The notes: generated by a model not told the origin, from the sequence alone. Numbered from the stretch's first letter, positions 1-11,980 are shown. The stretch: 64,000 nucleotides of DNA from Muscardinus avellanarius (GCA_963383645.1 OY726574.1:61074894-61138893), one strand, 5' to 3'. Translations and numbers: made by a program.

Positions 1-11
1 AGACACAGTCA

Positions 12-202
12 AGCCAGGTGTGGTGGGCACACTTGTAATCCCAGCATTGGGGAGGCTGAGACAGGAAGATTGCGGTTCACGGACAGCCTCAGCTACTTAG
101 TGAGGCCCTTTGCAACTCAGTGAGACCCAGTTTCACAATAAAGAATAAAAATAAAATATAGGGCTGAATGCCCCTGGGTTCCACCCTCAGTACCAAAAAA
201 AA

Positions 203-233
<31 letters not shown>

Positions 234-270
234 GAAAAAGAAAAAAAGAAAAGAAGGAAAAAGAAACAGC
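12..270 (+). mobile_element. B1-ID SINE, A-type, with ID deletion and long A tail
   Basis: The B1 head and the A-type middle (acagcctcagctacttag) are complete. The ID part lacks its A-box region: TAGGGCTG runs straight into AATGCCCCTGGG. An impure A tail follows (about 196-268). Confidence 0.9.
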
Positions 271-953
271 CAGGTTAAGTGAATTTCCTTTTGGCTTAAG
301 TTAATTTTTTTCTTTGTTTCCACAGAATGACTAATATAAACTACCTTTCTGCAATTACAATGTAACTTCTGGAAAAGCATCTCATATTGGGTCCACGTGT
401 CGTCGGGACTTTGGAAAGGGTGTAAGTAAATTCCGTGCCCCTGAATAGTCATGAATTTTTATGATGGGTTCCTCTGAGTGAAATGTAAAGTCAAGTTGTT
501 CCTGAAAATTCTTCTTAAGTTTTTTTTTTCCCTTTCTCCATTGTCCAGAGCTGTCTCTTCACCTGACTCTCACTCTGTTTTGTTTTTTCTTTCTCCCCTC
601 TGAGGTCTCCTAATTGAAATATGCCAAAGCAATTGAAATGTGGTACCTTGGCGAATTACTGTCAGCCGCTGTGGCCTTTGTACCCACTAAAATCTTGTCA
701 TAAAAGAAGACAGTGCCTGTTGGTGGACATTTTGAAAAAAGAATAATAAGAAATTTCATTTTGGTAAAAATATTTCTAGAGGAAATATAAAAAATATAAA
801 ATGGGGATTGCATCTCTTTACAAATAAATTATTGATATAAAATATTTAAATTACTTGATGTAAAATATTCTGAGCCTTGTGTCTAAAGTATGCGCTGCAG
901 ATACAAAGGATTGGGGAGATATGTAAAAATGTAGGCTTCAAGAGTGAATCTCA
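271..953. other. Unassigned AT-rich flank
   Basis: No gene or clear repeat seen; T-rich tract near 520-540. Confidence 0.5.
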
Positions 954-1395
954 AACTGGGCACGGTGTGGTACACCTGACATCCCAGTACTTGGGAGACT
1001 GATACAGGAGGATTGCAGGTTCAAGCCAGCCTTGGCAACTTAGCAAGAGCCTTTTTAAAAATACAAAATAAAAGCTGGACATGGTGCCCACACTTGTAAT
1101 CCCAGCATTTGGGAGGCTGAGACAGGAGGATCATGATTTGCGGACAGCCTCAGCTACTTAGTGAGGCCCTTTGCAACTCAGTGACACCCTGTTTCAAAAT
1201 AAAGAATAAGAACCCTGTTTCAAAATAAAGAATAAGAAAGAGGGTTTGGGGGTGTCACTCAGAGGTAGAATGGCCCTGGGTTCCATTCCCAGTACAGCAT
1301 AAATAAATAAATAATAAATAAAATAAGCCTAGAAGTGTAGCTCAGAGGTAGAATGCTTCTAGGTTCAATCCCCAGTACCACACATACAAAAAATA
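954..1395 (+). mobile_element. Nested SINEs: host 954-1072 + 1327-1395, guest 1073-1326
   Basis: An older B1 head ends in A-rich linker at 1072. A second complete A-type SINE follows. The missing ID tail of the first then resumes at 1327 (agtgtagctcagaggtagaa). The guest carries a direct duplication of about 25 bp (CCCTGTTTCAAAATAAAG unit) at 1186-1236. Confidence 0.85.
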
Positions 1396-1844
1396 AGATT
1401 AAATTTCAAGAAGGCAGCTTTAAAAACATTTCTTCTGGGGTTTTTATTAACAAACAGGATGGGAAAATCTGGCTGAACATACATGTGTGACCAGAGGAAA
1501 ATTAGATTGAAGGAGTAAATAACAATGTATGTCCATAAGGAGGTCTTTATAAGATCTTCCACAGCTCTCTTTTATTTAATGTGTTTATTAATAATTTCCA
1601 TAAGGCCAGAAGTAACTCATTTATCAAATGCAAGTATGATAAGACCCGGGAGAAACAGATTAGTATATTGATCGATAGAATCTATGCTGGACTAGACAGC
1701 TTGGATCCTGAACTAAATCTATCAAGACTAGCCTTACGTAGCTTCTGTGCTAGGTTAACAGTCAACAGCACCAACCCAAAATGGAGAAACTGTAGTTTAT
1801 TAGTGTTCTAGTGGGGGAAACATTTTTGTGTGTATGTGTGTTGT
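1396..1844. other. Unassigned flank
   Basis: Single-copy-looking DNA; no gene seen. Confidence 0.5.
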
Positions 1845-2046
1845 GTAGTACTGGACATGGAGCCCAGGGACGTTCTACCTCCAAGCTACAACCCCAGCCC
1901 TGTTGTTCATACCTTATCTTGAAACAGGGTCTCACTGAGTTTCAAAGGGCCTCATTAAGTAGAATCTGAGGCTGTCCGTGAACTGAGATCCTCCTGTCTC
2001 ACCCTCCCAAATGCTGGGATTACAAGTGTGTACCACCATGCCAGGT
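1845..2046 (-). mobile_element. B1-ID SINE, A-type
   Basis: Antisense ID tail (gagcccagggacgttctacct) followed by antisense B1 head ending TACCACCATGCCAGG. Confidence 0.9.
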
Positions 2047-2322
2047 ATAAAAACAAACATTTGGTCAATATAGGACAATTACGTGAAAAAAATTGCCAAA
2101 AGAGTTACCTGGATCTTGGTTCTCTGGCCTACCAAAAGAGGCCAGAGCCAGGGGAGAGGTGTTGCTCCTCTGGCCCACAACCACAGCAGTGTTTTCATAG
2201 AGAGAGCTAGAAGTTTCTCAAAGGACAAGGACCAATCAACAATCAAAAAACTAGATTATATGACTTCCAGAGCAAGTTTCAACTCATTTTATTTCTAAAA
2301 GGTTTCGCTTTCCAAAGTATAT

Positions 2323-2352
2323 GCGTGTGTGTGTGTGTGTGTGTGTGTGCAT
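2323..2352 (+). repeat. (GT)n microsatellite
   Basis: About 14 GT units. Confidence 0.95.
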
Positions 2353-2582
2353 GTGTGTATATATGTACAAACTCATGAGTATGCACAGTCATGATCTGCG
2401 TAATGACATTTCCCTCAGCAATGGACCACAAATGTGCTGGCAGTCCCATAGATTTGATGGTCTTGTAACACTGTAGACATCTTAGTTTGTTTAGTATACT
2501 TACAATGTCCTCATGCAACAAAATTGCCTAACAATGCATTTTTTAGATACTTGTATCCTGTCTTTACCTATGCACAATTTAT

Positions 2583-2627
<45 letters not shown>
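2583..2627 (+). repeat. (AC)n microsatellite
   Basis: About 22 AC units, 230 bp from the preceding (GT)n and of opposite strand type. Confidence 0.95.
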
Positions 2628-2628
<1 letters not shown>

Positions 2629-3289
2629 TAAAAAAAAATTGGTCCTTAAAACGGATTGATCCTCAAGTATATAGCCAAACCCTGAGTTGGGTATTTCAGG
2701 GGCTACTACTGCTTCCAAAAGCCTGCCCAGCCCAGCCATCAACTACCGGGGGAACTTCAGGAAAACACAATGTTGCCACTCCTGGCCTCAGAAGCTCAGT
2801 AAATATTCCCAGAACCAGGCCTGGGAATCTGGCATTTCTTAAAAATTTCCCTGATAAAATTTGACAACAGTTCTGATACAGGAAGCAGGCCGGGGAGATA
2901 CGGTGGGCTCGCTCCTCGTCCTGGCACCCAAAAGCCTTTCTCATCACTAAGTCTGAGATAGTGCATTTAGAAATTGGCCCGTTTACTGCAGGGACTGGAG
3001 AAAGAATGGATTCAGACAGAAACAGAAGCTGGAAAGGTGGGCCAAGTGAGTGGTTAATCAGTGACAAATCTCTCCCTGGGAGCGGTGGGTGTCAGCAAAC
3101 CCGCCATGCCTCTGCCCGGACCATAGAAGGTTCCAGAGGCTTGGACCCATCATCTGTGCCCCTGAATCAGGCCTGGGACTTCCCCTCTGACACCTCCATT
3201 AGTGCTAATGGAGGTTATTTGCACTCAGAGAGGGACCAGAGCCTGATAATTATGGGGTGCTATGTTTATAAATAAAGTCACATTTACTG
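2628..3289. other. Unassigned flank, possible MER5A trace
   Basis: Mostly single-copy-looking. About 2790-2870 faintly resembles the 3' half of MER5A (gggaatctggcatttctt). Confidence 0.3.
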
Positions 3290-4180
3290 CTCCACACTTT
3301 TGAGAAAGCTGCCTGGCAGCCTTATTAATTTGCTCTTATTTTGGTAATCGCCGTTCTTTCGTCTGAGTTGCTATTTTAAAATGGGAAAGGAACCTAAATT
3401 AGTATTATATATTTTAAGACATACATTTGCATCCATCATAAACTTTAATTTATACTTTGGCCAAATAATTTTAACGGTTGCTATAAAATCAGTTATTTAA
3501 TAATAGTTTTTACGACCGTATTGAATGCAGCAGGAGACAGGCTTAATAGCCTCGTGTCCACAACAAATTTCCAGCTATTATTCAAACATCTCGGATGCCT
3601 TTGACAACTCCACAGACCAGTCAAATTCCTACTGATTGCATTATTTGAATCTTACTAACGACTAGTTCACTACCCGCACAAAGTAGCTTTTTATTGAATA
3701 CATCTGTTTTTCCAACTGCAATTTCTTTTGCTTTCTCAAATTTACATCATTATAAAAACTACTGTTACGTTCAATGGAATAATTTCCATAATCATATATG
3801 TGCCCTTTCCTAGGACATCTGCAATTTGGTTCCAAAGCACAAAGAGAAAAATGTGAGTCAATGAAATTTTTTAACACTTGTATTTTTCGTAGTAAACAGA
3901 AGAGATCTCGACGGGGAGGGAACACACATTTCAGACGTATACCAAGAGAGTTAAGTAAAAAGATTTAAATTGGGCAATTTGAAAGACAATGTAAAATAAA
4001 GACAGATAAAAGGAATACTTGTCTTTTTAGATGGCAACTCATGATTTAAATTTATGTTCATTTCCTTAAAAATATAAATTCAGCTTTGGGTTATCTGAAC
4101 TTGCATACGTTTGCTTCTCTGAATTTAAGCAAATCAAAAACTACTAAATAAACTTAAGTGAGATACTCACATTATCTCAT
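3290..4180. promoter_or_regulatory. Repeat-free AT-rich block, candidate upstream conserved element
   Basis: Nearly 900 bp with no recognised transposon, many TAAT/TTATTTAATAATAG-type motifs and several CpGs surviving in AT-rich DNA (TAATCGCCG, ACGACCG, ACTAACGACT). No coding signal recognised. Confidence 0.3.
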
Positions 4181-4275
4181 TTATCTGTGTCTTCCTTTAC
4201 AGCCCGTGCAACGCTTTGCACGTGGACGCAGCGGGGTGTGAATGAGCAAGCGTGAGGATTTGTGTGTGTGCGCGC

Positions 4276-4350
4276 CTGCTGCTGGGGATGGAGCCCAGGG
4301 CCTCGCGCATGCTGGGCAAGTGCTCTGCCATTGAGCCGGAACCTCAGCCC
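4276..4350 (-). mobile_element. Stand-alone ID-like element
   Basis: Antisense tRNA-Ala-derived ID sequence (ctggggatggagcccaggg, then gggcaagtgctctgccattgag) without a B1 head. This resembles the ancestral rodent ID more than the ID tails of the composite SINEs. Confidence 0.75.
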
Positions 4351-4950
4351 TTGAGAAATTACTAAGTCTTCTAGAATTTGGATTGTTGATTTTAACAGTC
4401 ATTAATTTTTAACCAAAAAATTTCAATCTGGAAATTTTCAATGCCTCAAAATAGCGTGTGGAAGTGAAGGTCAAGAAAGGAGAACCAGCAAAGGGTCCTT
4501 CATTCAGAGATCGTGGGCCAGAGTGCTGGCCACTATCCTCCAGCTTGGCAGAGAATCAAAGGCGGGCGGCAGAGTGTGGGAGCTTTGTAGTGGGAAAAAG
4601 GAGACTTCTGGAATGTTCTGGCTGGCTGCTGTTGGCTTGGAGAAGCTGTAGGTTAGCTCACTGGAAAGGGGGCTCCTATGTGATTGGTTAAGGGGTAGAG
4701 TTGGCTTTCTTTGATTGGTCCTAAGTTGGAAGCAGGGACATAAATTAAGGAAGCAGTCATTTGCCATGGACTGGCTTTTGCATGCCAAATGTTTTAGGGG
4801 TTATTGTTTGATTTCCTGGACCCAGTGTTGGAGAAAGCAGCTCAATTTCCTACAAGTGTGACTTGCAGCAGGCTCACCCCATGGGCTGGTTACTAGAGGT
4901 GGTGGTTTGGCCTGCCTGGTTGGTTGCTACAGATGGTGGCCCAGAGTTCT
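4351..4950. other. Unassigned flank
   Basis: No gene or clear repeat recognised. Confidence 0.4.
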
Positions 4951-4957
4951 AGTGTGT

Positions 4958-5011
<54 letters not shown>

Positions 5012-5197
5012 TAGGAGCATTGTACCTCCGACCTACACCCCCAGTCCTATTTTTATTTTTTGTGTTTTTACTTTTGAAACAGAGTCTCACTGAGTTGTGA
5101 AGGGCCTCCCTAAGTAACTGAGGCTGTCTGCAAACCAGTATCCTCCGATCTCAGCCTCCCAAATGCTGGGATTACAAGCGTGCTCCACCATGCCAGC
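4951..5197 (-). mobile_element. B1-ID SINE with (GT)n tail
   Basis: The (GT)n at about 4952-5008 occupies the place of the antisense A tail. ID and B1 parts follow, ending CTCCACCATGCCAGCC. Confidence 0.88.
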
Positions 5198-6017
5198 CTT
5201 TCAGAGTTCTGTTTTTACATGTGGTAATTGCCTGTGTGTATATTTAATATCTCAAGTACTTGGAGATGGTACAAGTGGTATTATCAAGTGAAGAAGAAAA
5301 AGAATTAGGGATGACAGAAGTTTGAGCAATTTAGTTGACTGTTTCAGAAACTTACTTTATAGTTGCATTGAGTCTATACAGGTGTACAATCTCATGATGG
5401 AGGGGCCACCCACAGCCCAAACACATACATGCACATACATTTCCCATTCCTCGAGGTAATCGCTTTCAACTCTGCCAGCCATTTCTTTTGATACTGGTCT
5501 TCACTTCCTATCAAGCGTGGACTGTTAATCCAAGACTCACATTGGCTGCCATTTTGGAAGACCAGGACTCAGCTCTTTTACCTGTCACCCTTCATAAGCC
5601 CATCCCTCCCACACCATCAAGCAGAGACTCCACATCTGTCCTGTCCTGTCAACCATTCTATTGAGCTTTTGGCCAGGTAACTATTTATGGTTGATGTTAT
5701 TATGCTAATTAAATGCTGCTCATTTGAGACAGGATGTAGAATATGATCACCCTTCCTTCACAGATTTTTGGTGTGAATAAACTTTTGTTTGGCTAGCTTA
5801 ATTTTCTAATCATTGAATTTCTGTATTGATTTATCTAAATTCTACCTATAAATATCCAACCCTCCTTCTGTACGTTTGAGCTTGTTAAGTATTCTTCCAT
5901 TTCACCTTCTTGGAGTCATCATTGAAAGATTTCAGGTTCTCCCAGTTTTCTGCACAGTTACCTTCTGGGATCTCCCCCCAGGATATCTGCAGAATTAATT
6001 TTCTTTGTTTTTGTTTC
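5198..6017. other. Unassigned flank
   Basis: T/C-rich on the + strand; no gene or confident repeat. Confidence 0.4.
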
Positions 6018-6188
6018 TGGTCCCGGGGTCTTAACTCAGGGGTATTCTACCTCTAAAGTATATCTCTAGCCCTGTTGACTTTAATTTTTTTTAAATTTTG
6101 AAATAGGTCTCATGAAAGTTACTGAGACTGGCCCAAACCTTCCGTTCTTTTATCTCAGCTTCCCAAGTAGCAAGGTTACAGGCGTGTG
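6018..6188 (-). mobile_element. Diverged B1-ID SINE
   Basis: Antisense ID (aactcaggggtattctacctct) and degraded B1 (ctcagcttcccaagtagc). Confidence 0.75.
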
Positions 6189-6886
6189 AACCTAAAGATA
6201 ATTTCATCCCTCCTGTTTTAAATCACTTGCACCCCAGCTTCTACGCCTTTTTAATTTTTTATGTGCTCCTTCATTTCGGTGGGGAGTATCTTTTGTTAGT
6301 TCCCTTAGAAAGGGTTATTTTTTTCTAAAAATGTGCATATTGGGATGTGTTTTTATTGAGCCCCCACAATTTATTATATTATGGTCAAGAATGCAAGTCT
6401 GGCTAGGAAAGCATTTTCTTTCAGAATTTTAGAGGATTTACTTGACTGTCAGACTCGTTATGGCGTGGGGGGGGTTGAAGTCATCCTGCTTCACAGTCCC
6501 TTTTGTGGACCTTTGTTCTTCCCCTCTCTGGAAGTTAATAGTAGCTTTGTCCCCTTATACTAAAACTTCACACTACTGTGCTGTGGTGGGATCTCTTCTC
6601 ATCTATCATATGGGGCACGAAAAGGACCCTTTCAATCTGAGGTCCTGGATTGCAAGGATGTTTTCTTAGTTTATTTCCTTTACTATTTCTTCCTCTCTTC
6701 TTTTCCATTGAAACATCGTTTTCTGGAACTTAAATATTCCTGGCTTAATCTTCTCACCATCATTCCTATTTTTTATCTCCTGGTTCATTCTCCTGTTGGG
6801 GAGAATTCATCAACTTTTTTTTTCTATCCTTTCTATTGAATCATTAATTTCTGCTATTATATTTTTAATTTCCAAGAATTCACTTT
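6189..6886. other. T-rich region, possible ancient LINE remnant
   Basis: The stretch before 6880 (cattaatttctgctattat, then aatttccaag) resembles an old mammalian interspersed repeat, but the family could not be fixed. Confidence 0.3.
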
Positions 6887-7076
6887 TTTTTTTTGGTGGT
6901 ACTGGGGTTCCTGGAAGCCGTTCTACCTCTGGGCTACACTCCCAGACCTATTTTATACTTTTTATTTTTGGAAACAGGGTCTCTTAAGCCAGTGCGGCTG
7001 GCTTCGAACCTGCACAATCCTCCTGTCTCCGCCTCCCAAGCACGGGGATTACAAGCGTGCGCCACCACGCCCGGCG
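6887..7076 (-). mobile_element. B1-ID SINE, B-type
   Basis: Diagnostic antisense GGGTCTCTTAAGCCAGTGCG and GGTTCCTGGAAGCC. GAATTCACTTTTTT occurs on both sides, marking a target-site duplication. Confidence 0.93.
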
Positions 7077-7141
7077 AATTCACTTTTTTCAAGTTATTTC
7101 TTCCTACAGCATCCCATCCCTATTTTAGAGATGCTAAAATT

Positions 7142-7358
7142 CGGCTTGGTGACATACACCTGTAATTCCAGTATTTGGGAAGCTGAGAAGGGATTATCTC
7201 AGGTTCAAGATCAGCTTCAGCAATTTAGCAAGACACTTGGCATCCTGGCAAGAATCTGTTTCAAGACAGAAAAGAAAAGAAAAAAGAAAAGAAAAGAAAA
7301 AGGGCTATGGGTGTATTGGAGGTAGAATGCCCCTCTGGGTTCAATCCCCAGTATCCCG
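7142..7358 (+). mobile_element. B1-ID SINE, older
   Basis: B1 head, an expanded (AAAAG)n linker at about 7262-7307, and an ID tail ending TTCAATCCCCAGTATCC. Confidence 0.85.
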
Positions 7359-7385
7359 TCCACCCCCTCATACAAAGATACTGAA

Positions 7386-7588
7386 AGCTGGACCAGTGGC
7401 ATATGTCTATAATCCCAGTACTTGAGAGGCTGATGCAGGAGGATCCCAGGTGAAAGGCCAGCCTTGGCAACTTAGTGAGGTTCTCAGCAAGTTAGTGAGA
7501 TTCTGTTTTGAAATAAAATTAAGTTAATGAAAAGGTCTAGCAGTGTAACTTGTGGATGGAATAACCCTGGGTTCGGTCCCCGGGGGTG
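7386..7588 (+). mobile_element. B1-ID SINE, older
   Basis: Full-length head to ID tail (gggttcggtccccggggg); diverged. Confidence 0.85.
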
Positions 7589-7899
7589 GGGGGGAGTTGC
7601 TCCCAAAGGTTTTTGTTTAAGTTTCCATGTCTCTAAAGCTGATGCTGTCGCTTCTGTTTATTGCGATTTTCCTGAGTTTCTGGTGGTATTGGCTTGCTGC
7701 TCATAGGAAGGAGAGGGCATTATTTTATGGTTGTAAATTATAACTCAATAGATCTCAAAACAAATAAAAGGAGGAAATTGGGGCATTCTGAAGGGGATGG
7801 GGCGTTTGATGGGCTTTGATGTCCTGCGTTTTGATGGGACAAGGGATCTGGGCCTCACTACAGTGTGACTGTGATGTGACATTTTGCTTCCCTTAAAAG

Positions 7900-8090
7900 G
7901 GGGTGGCAGCATTCGGGAGGTGAGACTGGAGGATCGCGGTTCACAGACAGCCTCAGCTGCTCAGCGAGGCCCTCTGCAACTCAGTGAGACCCTGTTTCAA
8001 AATAAAGAATAAAAAATAGGGCTGGTGGTGTAGCTTGGAGGTCAAATGCCGCTGGGTTCCATCCCCAGTATCCCACCCCCCAAAAAGATG
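7900..8090 (+). mobile_element. 5'-truncated B1-ID SINE, A-type
   Basis: Starts inside the B1 head at GCAGCATTCGGGAGG. Complete ID tail. Confidence 0.88.
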
Positions 8091-8190
8091 GCGGCTTCTC
8101 CAATGTCGAGATTGTCCTTTTTCTTCCTTACATTCTTTCCAGGGCCTCCCAGGAGGCACTCCTTGGCCACTCATTGATGGATTAATTAAG

Positions 8191-8371
8191 GCCGGGTGCA
8201 GTGGTGCATGCCTGTAGTCCCAGCTTCTGGGGAAAGTGAGGCAGGGGATCACAAGCCTGAGACCTGCCTGGCAATTTAGCAAGACTCTGTCTCAGAATAA
8301 AAAGTGAAAGGGGGTGGGGGTGCAGCTGAGTGGCAGAGGGCCCCGATTCAATCCAGGAACCACAAAATAAA
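8191..8371 (+). mobile_element. B1-ID SINE, older
   Basis: Head GCCGGGTGCAGTGGTGCATG and ID tail GGGTGCAGCTGAGTGGCAGA. The ID is closer to canonical rodent ID than in the A- or B-type copies. Confidence 0.85.
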
Positions 8372-8883
8372 CAGGGCAGGAGTAGGAGGAAGCAGAGGAT
8401 TATCACCTGTCTTCTCCTTTGGGGTGGGCTCAGCAGGCAGTGAGGGCAGGTGCCTGCTGCTCCCAAGGTCACAGGCCAACAGAGGACTGCGCCTTTCTGA
8501 GCGAGCTGGCTTGAGCGAGCTGTTGGAACCACCTGGAGTTATCAGCCTAAGCAAGCTGTCGGAACGCGCAGAAAGCAGACCGATCAAGAGAGTGCTAGGC
8601 TTGGCTTGGTTGATGATTACATATCTATGCAATGTGGCAGAAAGGAGAATATTAGACAGAAATAGAAGACCCAAGCGCTAATCTTAGGAATGGAAGTGTA
8701 GCCCTGAAGCTTGTAAGATTCCCACAGGACACCTAAGATACGCAAATCAGCGTCCAACCTTAGGAAACAGGGCTGCGCCTAGTCCTGTGACTTGTCTAGG
8801 CGAATATTCAAAAATACAGAACACTGAAATCTAAAGCGTTCATTTCAGATGAGGAATACTTGAGTTGCATATAAAGGGTTTTC
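8372..8883. other. Unassigned flank
   Basis: No gene or confident repeat. Confidence 0.4.
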
Positions 8884-9042
8884 TTTTTTAAATTTTTTAT
8901 TGGTGCACTGCAGTTATACATCTTAATGGGGTACAAGATGACGGAGGCATACACGCACACATCACTCATTTAGCCCCTCCGCAGTTCCCACCCGAGCCCT
9001 CTCCTCCCTCCTGCTCATGTTTGGCTTAGTGATTGACATGTT
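8884..9042 (-). mobile_element. L1-like 3' end with A tail
   Basis: On the minus strand: TCAATCACTAAGCC, a purine-rich tract, GGGGCTAAATGAGTGATGTG, CACCAATAAAAAATTTAAAA. Shares both ends with the copy at 34165-34336. Confidence 0.6.
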
Positions 9043-9089
9043 TTTTAAACATCTCATTTCCTCCTCTGTGATTATTGTGTAAGTCAGCT

Positions 9090-9185
9090 GATGCCACAAT
9101 AGACAGTCCCATTAGCCTCAGGAGAAAGTGAGGCTTAGAGGGGTCCCGTGTGTCCCGAGGCCATTCTTTCCGCAAGGGACTGCAG
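9090..9185 (-). mobile_element. MIR fragment
   Basis: Antisense MIR core (ggagaaagtgaggcttagag) with the preceding cccattagcctca. Confidence 0.6.
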
Positions 9186-9319
9186 TGCTTCCATGAGTTT
9201 CCAGGCCAGAGTGAGCCCACAGTACCTGCCCGCACGTTCCTGCTCCAAAGAAACATAGGGTGATCTTGGGTCTTGTAATCCTTTGCGTCTTCCTGATTCT
9301 ATAGGATTATTTGTTCATT

Positions 9320-9498
9320 TTGTGGTTCTGGGGAGTAAACCAGGGGTACTGCACCATTTGGCTAAATGTCCAGCCCCTTTTACTTTTTATTTTGAAACCA
9401 GGCTTGCTAAATTGCCCAGAATGGCCCCGAACTTGCAATCCTCCCGCCTCAGCCTCCCCAGTAGCTGGGATTGCGAGTGTGCACCACTGAACTTGGCC
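9320..9498 (-). mobile_element. B1-ID SINE, diverged
   Basis: Antisense ID, then CTCAGCCTCCCCAGTAGCTGGG. A truncated middle resembles an early B1. Confidence 0.82.
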
Positions 9499-10019
9499 TA
9501 AGTGGGCCATTTTTACCTTTATCTCTTCATTTAATCAATTGTCCGGTGGCCTTGGAGTGCCTCAATAGGAAGCCCTGCAGGGGACGTAAAGAAGAAAAGG
9601 TACAGTCTCTGCGGGGAAGAAGCCACCATCTTCTGTGGGGAACAAATGTCACGTCATAGCCGTATTGTATGAGGCCCAGACCCCATCAAAACCCTTAAGT
9701 CCCATCAAAGTAGGGGCCGCTCGCATGCCATTAAACATGCCTTTCAGAGTCATTACTCGTTTATTCTACAAATTCTAGCCAGCTGCTTTGGCGTGCCACT
9801 GTTGAGTTATGAGGCCGCCCCAGGTACATCGGCGCTGAGTTGGTCGTGGGGATCCTGGGAGGGGAGCGGCGTGTTGCTGTCCGATTACTCACTGGACCTG
9901 GGCCATCACCCCTGTATTCTGGGCCATCTCTTCTTTGGCCTCTGACCCCTCACCCTACTTTCATGTCCTTGTTCTTCCCACATTCCCTGTGGCAAGAAGA
10001 CGATGCTCTTCCTTTGCTG
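9499..10019. other. Unassigned flank
   Basis: No gene or confident repeat. Confidence 0.4.
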
Positions 10020-10236
10020 TGTTTGTTTGTTTGTTTGTTTGGTCCTAGGGACTGCACCCAGAGGCTTTTTACCTCTGGTCTACACCTCCAGCCCTATTTT
10101 ATTTTCTCTTTTGAAACAGGGTCTCACTAAGTTGCAAAGAGCCTCACCAAGTTGCTGAGGCTGGCCTCAAACCTGTCATCCTCCTGTCTTGGCCTCTCAA
10201 GTGCTGGGATTCCAGGTGTGGGCTGCCACGCCCAGT
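10020..10236 (-). mobile_element. B1-ID SINE with (GTTT)n tail
   Basis: (GTTT)n followed by antisense ID and B1 ending GCTGCCACGCCCAGT. Confidence 0.9.
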
Positions 10237-10497
10237 GGCTCTGCTGCTGCTTCTCCTTGACAGGAGCTTCCACAGCGTGTCACGCCCTCGCTAACGCAAT
10301 GGGAGGCATTTTGCTCTCCTACTAGGGGACAGAGAAATGTGGCGCAGGCAGGGGGCAAATCCTGAATCTTTGGAATAAAAATAAAGTGCGTCCCTCTGAC
10401 CTTGAGAACTGAGCTGAGTACTGAGAAGGAGTCCACGGGCCCTGAGAAAGGAGGAGGAACAGGTGTTCACAGGGGTGGTTAGAGAATCCATTTCTGA

Positions 10498-10697
10498 GCC
10501 GGGCTAATCGCAGCACTTGGGAGGCTGACACAGGAGCATCCTGGTTCGTGGACAGCCTCAGCTATGTTGTGAGGCCCTTTGCAACTCAGTGAGACCCTGT
10601 TTCAAAATAAAGAATAAAAAATAGGGCTGGGGTGTAGGTTGAAGGTAGAACGCCCCTGGGTTCAATCCCCAGTACCAAAAAAGAAAAAAAAAAAAGG
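10498..10697 (+). mobile_element. B1-ID SINE, A-type, B1 head shortened
   Basis: GAGCCGGGCTAATCGCAGCA shows an internal loss in the first 25 bases. ID tail and A-rich end are present. Confidence 0.88.
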
Positions 10698-11084
10698 AGA
10701 GAATCCCTGTCCAAGGAGAACAGACAAAGCAGACCCTGAGGGCTGAGAAGAAATCAACCCTGCCACCCTGCAAGCTGGTGGTTGCCAGGCACAGGGACCC
10801 TAAACAGGCCCCAAACACAGCGCAGGGGAGATTGTCACTGCAGAAGACACAGGAGGGATTTGAGGAGAGTCCATTGAGCAGTACAGGTGACCCATTCGTC
10901 AACATGCAGTCACGACCACATCCTCTCCTGGAGCGTCTGGGAGATGAGGACCTAGAATCCCAGCCTCCACTGTGGCAAGCATGACCAGTGACATTGTTTG
11001 GGCTGATAGGTCGCAGAAATGATTTAGGAGGACTTCTGCAACACATAAGCCAAAGCCCGCCACAGTCATCTCCTGCCTGCGGAG
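10698..11084. other. Unassigned flank
   Basis: No gene or confident repeat. Confidence 0.4.
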
Positions 11085-11420
11085 TTAGTCAGCTTTCTGT
11101 CGCTGCAACAAAACACCTGAGAGAAGTCAACTTCAAAGAAGAAAGGTTTACTTGGGCTCATAGTCTCAGAGATTTCATTTCTGGGTCACTTGGGCTGGTT
11201 GCTTCTGGGTATATAGAAAGAAAGAACATCGTGGCACATGTGTGGGGAAGGGGCGCTGCTTCCTCAGGGCAGCCAGGAAGGGGCTCGCAGGGCACGCCCT
11301 CTGTGACCTAACCTCCTCCCACTAGGCCACGCCTCCCAATGCTGCCACCATTTTCTGATAGCACCAAGTTGGCAGCCAAGACTTCATACATGAGACTTTG
11401 GGGGAAACTCCAGACCCACG
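11085..11420 (-). mobile_element. ERVL-MaLR LTR relic
   Basis: The + strand reads the LTR backwards: TTAGTCAGCTTTCTGTCGCT, AACAAAACACCTGAGAG, AAAGGTTTACTTGGGCTCA, then ACATGAGACTTTGGGGGAAA at the LTR 5' end. Noncoding remnant. Confidence 0.75.
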
Positions 11421-11816
11421 TTCTGAAAGCTTGCGTCCCTCTTTCCTTCTCTCGGGACTGTAAGCAGAAGCACTTACTGCCCTAAGAGGGGAATGGCTGC
11501 CATACAGGAACAGGAAGTGGAGGCCGGGAGGAGCCTGGCTCCTCGGTGCATCCTGAGATGGTTGCACCTTCTGCACTGCCGGCCTCCAAGCTGTTGCTTT
11601 TTTAGTAGGAGAAACCAAACCAATTCCATATTTAAACAATGACAGCCCTTTGTAATAGCACACATGAGTTCATAGTAAATCCAGGTAAGAATGTGAAGAA
11701 GCTCCCTTGTTAAGCCTCATCTTTGAATATGACTCTCAACGCCCAGAAAGTTGAATAGTTCACCCAACTTAGAACACAAGAAGGTGCCAAAAGGGCTGTG
11801 TTCCCCACCAGCTTGG
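11421..11816. other. Unassigned flank
   Basis: No gene recognised. Confidence 0.4.
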
Positions 11817-11980
11817 TATTGGGGATGGACGCAGGGACATTCTACCTCCAAGTTGCACCCCGGCCCTATTTTTTGAAATAGGGGTTTTCTTGCTAAGTTG
11901 CTGAGGCTGACCTTGAACCTGCAATCCCCTATCTCAGCCTCCCAAGTGCTGGGATCACAGTCGGACGCCACCACCCAGCA
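11817..11980 (-). mobile_element. B1-ID SINE
   Basis: Antisense ID (ggatggacgcagggacattc) and B1 ending GACGCCACCACCCAGC. Confidence 0.88.

Noticed and set aside
4276..4350. Possible tRNA-Ala gene
   Set aside because: Only the ID-type half of the tRNA is present; no complete cloverleaf or acceptor pairing.
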